From the NCBI GenBank assembly GCA_903826775.1, contig CAIKFU010000090.1, forward strand, positions 1-64,000: a stretch of 64,000 bases of DNA, in the 5' to 3' direction. Shown one piece after another: positions 1 to 8,739 of the stretch. The notes beneath the pieces are model-generated. The model searched no databases and was not told the origin of the DNA. It saw only the letters and a program-made list of their open reading frames with translations. The DNA comes from an uncultured beta proteobacterium. GTDB lineage: Bacteria > Pseudomonadota > Gammaproteobacteria > Burkholderiales > Burkholderiaceae. The position numbers and the translations under genes were made by a program. Every line of letters starts with the position of its first letter. The stretch's first letter is position 1.

Positions 1-2
1 CT

Positions 3-1817
3 TATGAGGCAATCGGTCTGCGTAAGGACGGTTCCAAATTTCCGGCTATTTTGCGGGGCAAAATGATGGAATACAAAGGTATGGCGGTTCGCGTGACCAT
101 CATGGAGGATGTGACGGAGCGTAAACGATTCGAAATGGAGGAGCGTATTGCAGCAACCGCTTTCGAGTCCCAACAGGGCATCATCATTACCGATGCGCAA
201 AGGGTGATTTTGCGAGTAAACAAAGCCTTCACCCAGATCACTGGTTACAGTGCAGAAGAGGCGATAGGGCAGTCCCCACGCATGCTCCTATCCGATCAAC
301 ACGATAGTGCGTTCTATACTTTTATCAGATCCTCTCTTGAGTTGAATGGGGTTTGGTCTGGCGAAATGATTAGTCGGCGCAAGAACGGGGAGGATTACCC
401 TGAGTGGCTTAGTATTAGTGCAGTCAGGGATGATTTTGAGGTTACAACCCATTATGTTGCCATATTCAGCGACATCAGCGAGCGTGTTCGGGCGCAGGAG
501 CAAATTGATGCACTGGCTTTTTATGACACGCTGACGCTTTTACCAAACCGTCGCTTATTTTTGGATCGACTTCAGCAGGTAGTCCACGTCAGTTCTCGCC
601 ATCAGCGTAACAATGCCCTGCTATTTATCGATCTGGACAATTTTAAAATGCTTAATGACACCTTGGGTTATCAACAAGGTGATTTGCTGCTGACTCAAGT
701 AGCTCAAAGGCTTAAAACCTGTATCAACGAAGGCGATACCCTTGCGCGCGTGGGAGGCGATGAATTTGTGGTTATGCTGGAAAACCTAAGTGAAGACAGC
801 ATCGAAGCGGCATCACAAGCAGAGGCAATTGCTACCCAGTTGCTGGATATATTTACTCCAGTTTTTATACTGGATGACGGTGCCCACCATTTCTCATCCA
901 GTATCGGCATTGCCTTGTTTGGGCGAAGTATTGTTGACAGTTTCGATCACCCTCTTCAGCGAGCTGAATTAGCCATGTTCCAAGCCAAGGAGTCTGGGCG
1001 AAATAGGCTGCGTTTTTTTGATGGACACATGCAAGAAAAAATATCGGCACGTGCAATGTTAGAGGCGGATTTGCATGAAGCGTTGCAAAAACAGCAGTTT
1101 GAACTTTTCTATCAGCCGCAAATGGTTGGCTCGGGTCGTATGGTTGGGGTGGAGGCTCTATTGCGTTGGTTTCATCCGCTGCGTGGAATCGTACTCCCGA
1201 ACGAATTTATTTCGCTGGCTGAGGAGACCGGTTTGATTTTGCCTATAGGACAATGGGTGCTGGATACCGCTTGCGCACAACTGACGAACTGGGCGAATGA
1301 CCCGATAATGAGTCAACTCACGATCGCAGTAAATGTAAGTGCACTCCAGTTTCAGCATGCTGATTTTGTCGATATGGTTTTAACAACGCTGGACCGCACA
1401 AAGGCAAAACCCAATTTACTGAAGTTGGAGTTAACCGAAAGCATGTTGCTTAACAATGTTGAAGACATTATTGTTAAGATGCAAGCCATTAAAAATAAAG
1501 GAGTTCAATTCTCTCTTGATGATTTTGGAACTGGGTATTCGTCGCTATCATACTTAAAACGATTGCCGCTTTCCCAATTGAAGATTGACCAGAGCTTCAT
1601 TCGCAATATTGTTACTGACCCCAATGATGCCGCTATTGCGAAAATGGTAGTAGCACTAGCCGAAGGAATGGGATTGGCTGTTATTGCCGAAGGGGTGGAG
1701 ATGCAGGCACAAGCCGATTTACTTGCCCATTTGGGGTGTTATGCCTATCAAGGCTACCTATTTAGTCGCCCACTCCCTTTAAATGAATTGGAAGAATTTG
1801 TAAAAAAGGGAATATAG
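3..1817 (+). CDS. PAS-domain GGDEF-EAL bifunctional c-di-GMP signalling protein (5' end outside window)
   Basis: Frame stays open upstream of the listed start to the window edge (YEAIGLRKDGSKFPAI...). PAS/PAC 'MEDVTERKRFE', intact 'RVGGDEFVVML' and EAL motif 'VEALLRWFHP', 'DDFGTGYSSLSYLKRLP'. Confidence 0.93.
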   Translation, partial: YEAIGLRKDGSKFPAILRGKMMEYKGMAVRVTIMEDVTERKRFEMEERIAATAFESQQGIIITDAQRVILRVNKAFTQITGYSAEEAIGQSPRMLLSDQHDSAFYTFIRSSLELNGVWSGEMISRRKNGEDYPEWLSISAVRDDFEVTTHYVAIFSDISERVRAQEQIDALAFYDTLTLLPNRRLFLDRLQQVVHVSSRHQRNNALLFIDLDNFKMLNDTLGYQQGDLLLTQVAQRLKTCINEGDTLARVGGDEFVVMLENLSEDSIEAASQAEAIATQLLDIFTPVFILDDGAHHFSSSIGIALFGRSIVDSFDHPLQRAELAMFQAKESGRNRLRFFDGHMQEKISARAMLEADLHEALQKQQFELFYQPQMVGSGRMVGVEALLRWFHPLRGIVLPNEFISLAEETGLILPIGQWVLDTACAQLTNWANDPIMSQLTIAVNVSALQFQHADFVDMVLTTLDRTKAKPNLLKLELTESMLLNNVEDIIVKMQAIKNKGVQFSLDDFGTGYSSLSYLKRLPLSQLKIDQSFIRNIVTDPNDAAIAKMVVALAEGMGLAVIAEGVEMQAQADLLAHLGCYAYQGYLFSRPLPLNELEEFVKKGI

Positions 1818-1961
1818 ATATCAAAAATTGGTATTTTTTGGCACCTAACTCTTGCATGCAATGTATCAGACTGAACTTTGACTTTATATGTATTATTAGA
1901 AATGGGTATATATAACCATTTTATGAAGTATTGGTTATATATATTAAGTAAATAACTGAAG

Positions 1962-2867
1962 GTGATGGACATGAGTAAAATTTTGGTTGTTGGTGGCAAC
2001 AACGACCTTTTGGAATCGTTTATTAGCGTTATATCAGCCGACATGCATCGGGTTTCCGAAGTGGCGACTGCTGAAATGGCGTTAGAAGAATTAAAAGGCG
2101 GCGTAGGCTTTAGCGTTATCTTGCTTGAACATCGCCTTCCAGGCCTCAATGGCATCAAGTTTTTACAGCAGCTTAAGATCCATCCGGAATATCAAAATAT
2201 TCCGGTCATATTCCATTCCGCATTGAATGATGATGAAATTTATTCTGAGGCAATCAGGTTCGGCGCTCACGCCTATTTAACCAAACCAATCAATTCACCC
2301 TTATTGATTGCATTGATTAATTCCGCCATTAAGCATCACGAGGAATTATTGGTCATAAATAGGGCGGCCCAGGAGAAAGGAGAGGCGCTGCACTTTCTCC
2401 AAGAGGGTAAATACCACTGCCAAACCATTGCTGAGGCTGGCAGATTGGCCAATGGTCTGGCGCATTTGTGCCCTGATGAACAATGGGTTAGGCTGGTGCT
2501 ACACGAATTGCTGATTAATGCGATTGAACACGGCAACCTGGAAATTGGCTACTCTGAAAAGAGTCGATTAATGGAGGACGATCAATTCAACCAAGAGACT
2601 GAGCGCCGGTTGGCCGATCCGATTTATTGCGATCGAAGGGCGACAGTAGAATTTTCCCGCGTAGCAGATTGCCTGACTTTTACGATCCAAGATGAGGGCT
2701 CGGGTTTTGATTGGAAAAGCTATCTTCAAGTGGATCCTGAGCGAATGATGGACTCCAACGGTCGTGGAATCGCGCTTTCCAATTTATCTGCTGCCAATGC
2801 GATTGAGTATGAAGGGAGCGGAAACACCGTGAAAGTAACGGTTAAGTTGCCGTCCGCCAATACATAG
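1962..2867 (+). CDS. Response regulator receiver domain fused to an RsbW/HATPase_c-type ATP-binding domain
   Basis: N-terminal REC-like region (ILLEHRLPGLNGIKFLQQLK..., AYLTKPI); C-terminal 'HELLINAIEHGNLEIGY', 'IQDEGSGFDW', 'GRGIALSNL' typical of the Bergerat fold. Confidence 0.8.
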   Translation: MMDMSKILVVGGNNDLLESFISVISADMHRVSEVATAEMALEELKGGVGFSVILLEHRLPGLNGIKFLQQLKIHPEYQNIPVIFHSALNDDEIYSEAIRFGAHAYLTKPINSPLLIALINSAIKHHEELLVINRAAQEKGEALHFLQEGKYHCQTIAEAGRLANGLAHLCPDEQWVRLVLHELLINAIEHGNLEIGYSEKSRLMEDDQFNQETERRLADPIYCDRRATVEFSRVADCLTFTIQDEGSGFDWKSYLQVDPERMMDSNGRGIALSNLSAANAIEYEGSGNTVKVTVKLPSANT

Positions 2868-2893
2868 TTATTGGCATAGGTTGCAACCGATTA

Positions 2894-4672
2894 TTATGAT
2901 GTGGTTGGTTTGTTGGGCCTTGATAGTTCTAACAGTTTCTCAACGCCAATCGGCTCATCTTTCAATAACGGCAATACTGCATAGCGAGTGGCGTAAGTAT
3001 TGGCGACCAAATCAATTTCATGCAATTCATTTTGAGCACGTTTTCTTAATAAAGGCGAGTGGGGGTTTGAAGCGGCCACGCTGTTATTAATTACCCAGGC
3101 CCATGGATCAATGCCTGCCCTACGTAAATCCACTTGCAAGTTAGCAGCTTCCAATACGGGGGTTGTTTCGGCTAAAGTTACTAATAAAACCTTGGTTTGT
3201 TTTGGGTCTTGCAGCTGCATCATGGGTGTTGTGAAATGCGTATTGCCTTTGCCCATCTGACGCTCAATCTCTCGATGGTATGAGCCCGTTGCATCCAAGA
3301 GTAAAAGTGTATGGCCTGTTGGAGTAGTGTCCATGACAACGAACTTCTTGCCAGCTTCCCGGATAATTCTAGAAAATGCTTGGAATACCGCAATCTCCTC
3401 CGTGCAAGGAGAGCGTAAATCTTCTTCTAAAAGTTTGCGACCGGCATCATCTAACTTTGTACCTTTTGTATCCATGACATGCTGCTTGTATCGTTCAATT
3501 TCAGCATGTGGATCAATTCGGCTAACGGTCAGATTATCCAAGGAGCCATTGAGGGTTTCATTAATATGGGCCGCTGGGTCAGAGGTGGTTAGATGCACAG
3601 GTAATCCGCGATGGGCTAACTCGACGGCAACCGCCGCGGCAATCGTAGTTTTACCAACACCACCTTTACCCATGGCCATTACCAACCCATGACCATCTTT
3701 AGCAATTTCGTCTACCAAGGTCGATAGACTTGGTGCCTGAAGAATGATGGGGTTAAATTTTGAAGTATCGGTAGCATCAACTTGATCTTTAAGTAAAAGA
3801 TGTAGTGCATCTAGTCCTACCAAGTTGAAAGGTTTCAATTCAATAATGTCTACTGGCAGGGATTTGAGTGCCTGAGGAATGGATGCCAAAACGTTTTGTT
3901 CTCTAACATAGATAGCCTGCGCAAGAGGATCTTCCGAAGCCTCGCTTTTTGGTAATACGCCATTAATTACAAGGGATTGCTTGGATAAACCAATACCGGC
4001 CAATTCTTCATGGGTACGAGCCGCCTCTCGCAAGGTAGAAGCTTGAGCTCTAGCAACGAGTACCAATCGTGTACGCTCAGGGTTGGCTAAGGCATCAACC
4101 GCTTCTTTATATTGGGCGCGTTGCTTTTCCAAACCGGCTAATGGTCCAAGGCAGGATGCGTCGCCTTTACCTTCCTCCAAAAAACCACTCCAAGCGCCTG
4201 GTAGCTGCAATAAGCGGATGGTATGGCCGGTAGGCGCAGTATCAAAAATGATGTGCTCGTATTCTCCTGTTAATTTATCGTTAGTCAGTAGGGCGGTAAA
4301 TTCATCAAAGGCGGCAATCTCGGTTGTGCATGCTCCGGATAGTTGCTCTTCGATTCCTTTGACAACTGCATCGGGTAATTTCCCGCGTACGGGCCCTACA
4401 ATGCGATCACGATACAGTTGTGCCGCAGCTTGTGGATCAATCTCTAGCGCGAATAAATTAACTACGGCAGGGATTGCGGTGATTTTGTTGCCAATCTGAA
4501 TGCCAAAGACTTGCCCCACATTGGATGCAGGATCCGTGCTAACAAGCAATACTCGCTTACCTGCCTCTGACAGTTCAATGGCTGTAGCGCAGGCAATAGA
4601 AGTTTTTCCAACCCCACCTTTGCCAGTGAAGAATAAGAAACGGGGTGGTGAGTTTAAAAATTGCATTGTCAT
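2894..4672 (-). CDS. arsA: Arsenical pump-driving ATPase ArsA (two P-loop halves)
   Basis: Two deviant Walker A motifs 'GKGGVGKTSIACA' and 'GKGGVGKTTIAAA', 'DTAPTGHTIRLLQLP' and 'DTTPTGHTLLLLDATG'; lies downstream of arsD. Confidence 0.96.
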   Translation of the reverse strand: MTMQFLNSPPRFLFFTGKGGVGKTSIACATAIELSEAGKRVLLVSTDPASNVGQVFGIQIGNKITAIPAVVNLFALEIDPQAAAQLYRDRIVGPVRGKLPDAVVKGIEEQLSGACTTEIAAFDEFTALLTNDKLTGEYEHIIFDTAPTGHTIRLLQLPGAWSGFLEEGKGDASCLGPLAGLEKQRAQYKEAVDALANPERTRLVLVARAQASTLREAARTHEELAGIGLSKQSLVINGVLPKSEASEDPLAQAIYVREQNVLASIPQALKSLPVDIIELKPFNLVGLDALHLLLKDQVDATDTSKFNPIILQAPSLSTLVDEIAKDGHGLVMAMGKGGVGKTTIAAAVAVELAHRGLPVHLTTSDPAAHINETLNGSLDNLTVSRIDPHAEIERYKQHVMDTKGTKLDDAGRKLLEEDLRSPCTEEIAVFQAFSRIIREAGKKFVVMDTTPTGHTLLLLDATGSYHREIERQMGKGNTHFTTPMMQLQDPKQTKVLLVTLAETTPVLEAANLQVDLRRAGIDPWAWVINNSVAASNPHSPLLRKRAQNELHEIDLVANTYATRYAVLPLLKDEPIGVEKLLELSRPNKPTTS

Positions 4673-4684
4673 ATTGAGCTTGAA

Positions 4685-5047
4685 TTAGCAGCACTTACTT
4701 CCGGAGCAGCAGTTTGAAGCAGTTGTAGCCTTAACGGGGGTTTGTATGTTCCCTGCCCATTTAGCCAATTCTGGGCGAGTTGGGTAGCGTCCTGCCAATG
4801 CTACTTGCCCATCAACAAGGATCAGCGGAAGGGCGTCGGCGCCGGATAGCTCTAAATAGGAACTCACCGCAGGATTATTGGCAAAAGCCATTGGATTAGA
4901 GGAAAGATTAAAGCGTTCAATCTGGACGCCTTTTTCTTTAGCCCATGCTATGTCTGCCGAAAATGTAACTAATGCTTCGTCAATATCCACCCCACACACA
5001 CCGGAACTGCAACACATAGCTGGATCGTAAATTTGAATCGTTTTCAT
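4685..5047 (-). CDS. arsD: Arsenic metallochaperone ArsD
   Basis: 'MKTIQIYDPAMCCSSGVCGVDIDEALVTFSADIAWAKEKGVQIERFNLSSNP' with vicinal Cys pairs. ATG at 5047 has an AGGAG RBS, so the ORF-track start (5065) is probably too far upstream. Confidence 0.95.
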   Translation of the reverse strand: MKTIQIYDPAMCCSSGVCGVDIDEALVTFSADIAWAKEKGVQIERFNLSSNPMAFANNPAVSSYLELSGADALPLILVDGQVALAGRYPTRPELAKWAGNIQTPVKATTASNCCSGSKCC

Positions 5048-5159
5048 GAAAATCTCCTTATTCATTAGATAACTCTATGTTCTCATTGTGACAACATTCA
5101 CTTGCCATCAGATTGATGCATGTCATAAACTTGTCATTTATTTCCATTATTATCGAATT

Positions 5160-5480
5160 ATGAAAAATTCAGAGGCTGTAGAAGCGTTCATTGCCCTTGG
5201 TCAGGAATCCCGACTAAATGTATTTCGCCTGATTGTCCAAAAAGGGGATGTCGGTTTAACACCAAGTCAGATCATCGAAAAGCTGGGTATCCCCAATGCC
5301 ACCTTAAGTTTTCATCTCAAAGAACTGTTTCAAGCCAACTTGATTACTGTTGAGCGTCAAAGCCGCAATCTGATTTATCGTCCCAACGCCAAACTGGTTG
5401 AGAGTCTGAGTGAGTTTTTATTGGACAACTGTTGCGGTGGAAAATCCTGCCTCCCTATGAAAAAGAAAGCCAAAGCATGA
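5160..5480 (+). CDS. arsR: ArsR-family arsenic-responsive transcriptional repressor
   Basis: wHTH 'LTPSQIIEKLGIPNATLSFHLKELFQANLITVERQSRNLIYRPN', Cys-rich C-terminus 'DNCCGGKSC'. Internal ATG at 5160 preferred over the 5088 start. Confidence 0.92.
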   Translation: MKNSEAVEAFIALGQESRLNVFRLIVQKGDVGLTPSQIIEKLGIPNATLSFHLKELFQANLITVERQSRNLIYRPNAKLVESLSEFLLDNCCGGKSCLPMKKKAKA

Positions 5481-5965
5481 AGCAATACAATATCCTTTTC
5501 CTTTGCACCCATAATTCATCCCGTTCAATTATTGGGGAAGCATTGGCTACAACCCATCTTAGTGGAAAATTTGTTGGTTATTCGGCTGGATCAACTCCTG
5601 GGACGGCCGTGAATCCATTTGCTGCAGACATTGCGGTCGAGTTGGGAATGGATCGCAGTCGGTTAAGGTCAAAAAGTTGGGATGAATTTGGTAAGTCAGA
5701 TGCCCCAAAAATGGATTTCATCATTACGGTCTGTGACAATGCGGCGGGAGAGCAGTGTCCATTTTGGCCAGGAAAGCCATCAACAGCCCACTGGGGATTT
5801 TCTGATCCTTCGGCTGTTCAAGGAACCGATATGGAAAAGCGCAAGGCATTCCATGATGTCATGGTTGGCCTGAAAAAGCGCATCGATATCTTGGCCGCGT
5901 TGCCGTTGGATAAATTGGATGCAATGAGCATGCAAGCGGAGTTAAGGAAGTTGGCTAAAGCATGA
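5477..5965 (+). CDS. arsC: Arsenate reductase ArsC (low-MW protein tyrosine phosphatase family)
   Basis: '[20 protein letters not shown]' and '[21 protein letters not shown]'. Start at 5477 overlaps the arsR stop (ATGA). Confidence 0.94.
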   Translation: MKQYNILFLCTHNSSRSIIGEALATTHLSGKFVGYSAGSTPGTAVNPFAADIAVELGMDRSRLRSKSWDEFGKSDAPKMDFIITVCDNAAGEQCPFWPGKPSTAHWGFSDPSAVQGTDMEKRKAFHDVMVGLKKRIDILAALPLDKLDAMSMQAELRKLAKA

Positions 5966-7014
5966 GTTTACTTACTAAAAAACTGTCATTCTTAGATCGC
6001 TATCTAACGGTATGGATCTTTGTTGCTATGGCGGCGGGTATTGGCTTGGGCTACTTTGTTCCGAGTGTTGAAGGGTTTGTTAATTCTTTCCAAGTCGGGA
6101 CAACCAATATTCCTATTGCAATCGGATTGATATTAATGATGTTTCCGCCGTTTGCCAAAGTGCGGTACGAAGATCTGCCTGATGTCTTTAAAGACAAGCG
6201 CATTTTTGGTATTTCAATCTTGATGAACTGGATTGTGGCACCGGCGTTGATGTTCTTTTTGGCGATCACCTTTGTGGCGGATCAACCAGAGTACATGGCC
6301 GGTTTGATCCTGATTGGGATTGCGCCTTGCATTGCCATGGTGATTGTGTGGAATGACTTGGCCAAGGGTTCCACAGAATATGCAGCCGGTTTAGTAGCAT
6401 TTAATGCGATTTTCCAAGTCCTATTTTTTAGTGTTTATGCCTATTTCTTCTTGACTATATTGCCACCGTATTTCGGTTTGGCTAGTTCCAATGTCAGCGT
6501 GAGCATGAGCCAAATTGCCCAAAGCGTCTTCTTTTATTTGGGGATTCCTTGTATTGCTGGAATTTTGACCCGAGTGGTAATGCTTAAATTCGTATCCAAA
6601 GAGTGGTATCACGAGCATTTCGTGCCGCGCATTGGAAAAATTACCTTGATTTCTTTGCTATTCACTATCGTGGTGATGTTTAGTCTAAAGGGTAATTTGA
6701 TTTTGACTTTGCCCATGGATGTGGTGACGATTGCTGTGCCATTGCTCGTCTTTTTTGTGGTCATGTTCCTATTAACCTTCTTGATTACTGGCAAGATGGG
6801 CATTGACTACAAGCGCTGTTGTACTTTGTCATTTACCGCGGCTAGCAATAACTTTGAACTGGCTATTGCAGTGGCTATTGCCGTATTTGGCATTAATTCC
6901 GGAGCGGCATTTGCAGCGGTGATTGGTCCGTTGGTAGAGGTCCCCATCATGATTGGACTGGTTTCGGTTGCATTGTGGCTTAAGCAAAAATTCTTTTCAA
7001 GGGGTGTAGCTTGA
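5962..7014 (+). CDS. acr3: ACR3-family arsenite efflux transporter
   Basis: '[28 protein letters not shown]', '[30 protein letters not shown]', '[19 protein letters not shown]' are hallmark ACR3 sequences; overlaps arsC. Confidence 0.96.
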   Translation: MSLLTKKLSFLDRYLTVWIFVAMAAGIGLGYFVPSVEGFVNSFQVGTTNIPIAIGLILMMFPPFAKVRYEDLPDVFKDKRIFGISILMNWIVAPALMFFLAITFVADQPEYMAGLILIGIAPCIAMVIVWNDLAKGSTEYAAGLVAFNAIFQVLFFSVYAYFFLTILPPYFGLASSNVSVSMSQIAQSVFFYLGIPCIAGILTRVVMLKFVSKEWYHEHFVPRIGKITLISLLFTIVVMFSLKGNLILTLPMDVVTIAVPLLVFFVVMFLLTFLITGKMGIDYKRCCTLSFTAASNNFELAIAVAIAVFGINSGAAFAAVIGPLVEVPIMIGLVSVALWLKQKFFSRGVA

Positions 7015-7108
7015 AAAACCTATTGCGTTTGATCAAACTTAGGCAATAGACAGTGATGGTGAGGTGGTATAAGATTTTTCCTGATTAGATGATTGAAAAG
7101 GAAGTCGT

Positions 7109-7519
7109 ATGAATGCATATCAAAACGCAATCAATTTGATTGGTCGAATATTGGTCGCTACACTTTTTTTGCCAGCTGGTTTAACTAAGCTCACAGGATT
7201 CGATCGGACTGTTGGTTACTTTACGTCACTGGGTATGCCGGCCCCAACATTGGCGGTAGTGATGGCAATCGCAGTGGAATTGCTAGGCAGTATTGCATTA
7301 ATCGTTGGTTATAAAACCCGTTTGGTGGCAACCGTCATGGCGATTTTCACTTTGGCAGCGAGTGTTGCTGGACATGCTTTTTGGGCTGTTCCGGCAGATC
7401 AAATGATGGTAGCCCAACGCCTGTTTTTTAAAAATATTGCGGTTATCGGGGGTTTGCTAATCCTGGCTTCTCTAGGTGCTGGAGGTATCAGTATGGATGC
7501 CCGCAAAAAAGACCAGTAA
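7109..7519 (+). CDS. DoxX family membrane protein
   Basis: 'LIGRILVATLFLPAGLTKLTGFDRTVGYFTSLGMPAP' typical DoxX start; about four TM helices. Confidence 0.85.
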   Translation: MNAYQNAINLIGRILVATLFLPAGLTKLTGFDRTVGYFTSLGMPAPTLAVVMAIAVELLGSIALIVGYKTRLVATVMAIFTLAASVAGHAFWAVPADQMMVAQRLFFKNIAVIGGLLILASLGAGGISMDARKKDQ

Positions 7520-7626
7520 TTCTTTTGTTGTAACGAAAGGCTCTCAAGCCATTAGAAACCCACCCTTGCCATGGATAGGAATTTTTGGGGGTAGAATATT
7601 GGTAATTATTTGCCCGGAGAGTTGTC

Positions 7627-8190
7627 ATGAGTTTATCTAAAAAACAAAGCATTATTTTGGCTTTTGCCTTATCGGCCATGATGTGGATCACTCGTGGACA
7701 CCACACTGCTTCAATTGCCAATTTGCCAGATGCCTCTTGGGCCATCTTTTTTGCTGTGGGTTTTTACTTTTCCGGATTTGCAGTGATCGCCTTGTTTTTG
7801 GCTCAAGCATTTTTAATTGATTATTTGGTGGTAACCCAATTGGGTATAGGCGAGTCGTGTTTTACGATTGCATACGCTTTCCTGCTCCCGGCATACCTTT
7901 CGCTTTGGTTTGCCGGTAAATGGCTTTCCAAACATTACGCATTGAATATCCATTCCTTGAGGAATTTTTTGGTTGCAGCATTTTCGGGAACGGTTGTATG
8001 CGAATTGGTTTCCAGTGGCAGTTATTACGCATTCAATGTCCCACAGTCAGCATCGCTTGGCGAGTTTATGGTTAGGTTTGCTCAATACCTTCCCAATGCG
8101 CTTGCCATTACATTCAGCTATCTACTGGTAGCTCTAGTGGCACATCTGGTCGTTTCTGCTATTTCGGAAAAAGTAGCATTATCGAATTAG
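7627..8190 (+). CDS. BtuM-like cobalamin uptake membrane protein (ECF S-component-like), putative
   Basis: Multi-TM protein with 'MMWITRGHH', 'DASWAIFFAVGFY' and Cys78 in 'GESCFTIAYAFLLPAY'; lies directly upstream of a cobalamin riboswitch and btuB. Recognised from memory of family members, not from a search. Confidence 0.6.
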   Translation: MSLSKKQSIILAFALSAMMWITRGHHTASIANLPDASWAIFFAVGFYFSGFAVIALFLAQAFLIDYLVVTQLGIGESCFTIAYAFLLPAYLSLWFAGKWLSKHYALNIHSLRNFLVAAFSGTVVCELVSSGSYYAFNVPQSASLGEFMVRFAQYLPNALAITFSYLLVALVAHLVVSAISEKVALSN

Positions 8191-8396
8191 GCAAGGCGTG
8201 AAGCCTGTACGGCCGCCATTCATGATGGCAATCAATGTTGAGCCCCTTGCTTTGGGAGGTTTTATGACCCCCGGTGATGGCTTGACCCATTTCCTCTAAA
8301 ACTGCTTTTCGCATATTCGGTCAAGTTGCTGCACTAGAGCATAGCGTTGTTTGTTAAACAAATTAGTCAACCATTTACATCCTGTAAACTCGTTCC

Positions 8397-8600
8397 GTTG
8401 ACGGTGCCTTAATGCCTTAAAAAGTATTAAAGTTAAACGGGAAGCACTAACCAAACGTGCGCTGTCCCCGCAACGGTAAGAGAATGCTCAACCAGTAGTC
8501 GGTTGGGTGCAGAATTTGAAAAGCCACTGTGCAATCCAAATGCATGGGAAGGCCAAATTCCTAAGTTCTCCAGCCCGGATATCGGCCTCAACAGGTGGAA
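8397..8600 (+). promoter_or_regulatory. Cobalamin (AdoCbl) riboswitch controlling btuB
   Basis: Conserved blocks 'cgggaagca...gctgtccccgcaacggtaag', 'agccactg', 'tgggaaggc', 'agcccggatatcggcc', 140 nt upstream of a BtuB gene. Confidence 0.93.
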
Positions 8601-8739
8601 TTAGCAACGTGGGTCATTGCGTGCCGGTAGGATGCTTTCAATTCAATTGAGGGCTTTGTCATCCATACCTCATGTGCCAATTCTGTAGATTTCAGCTAAC
8701 GGGGAAGTTGGCTGGGGAATACATGTCGAGGTATACCAA

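Noticed and set aside
1754-2158. 134-aa minus-strand ORF across the EAL end and the response regulator start
   Set aside because: Antisense to two well-supported genes; no family signal.
7020-7049. Nested inverted repeat ctattgc-gtttgatcaaac-ttag-gcaatag after acr3
   Set aside because: Short stems and no T tract; plausible weak terminator only, not reported as a feature.
8159-8314. Small minus-strand ORF (MRKAVLEEMGQAITGGHKTSQSKGLNIDCHHEWRPYRLHA...) near the BtuM-like stop
   Set aside because: Overlaps the BtuM-like gene end and other frames look equally open; no way to choose a coding frame.
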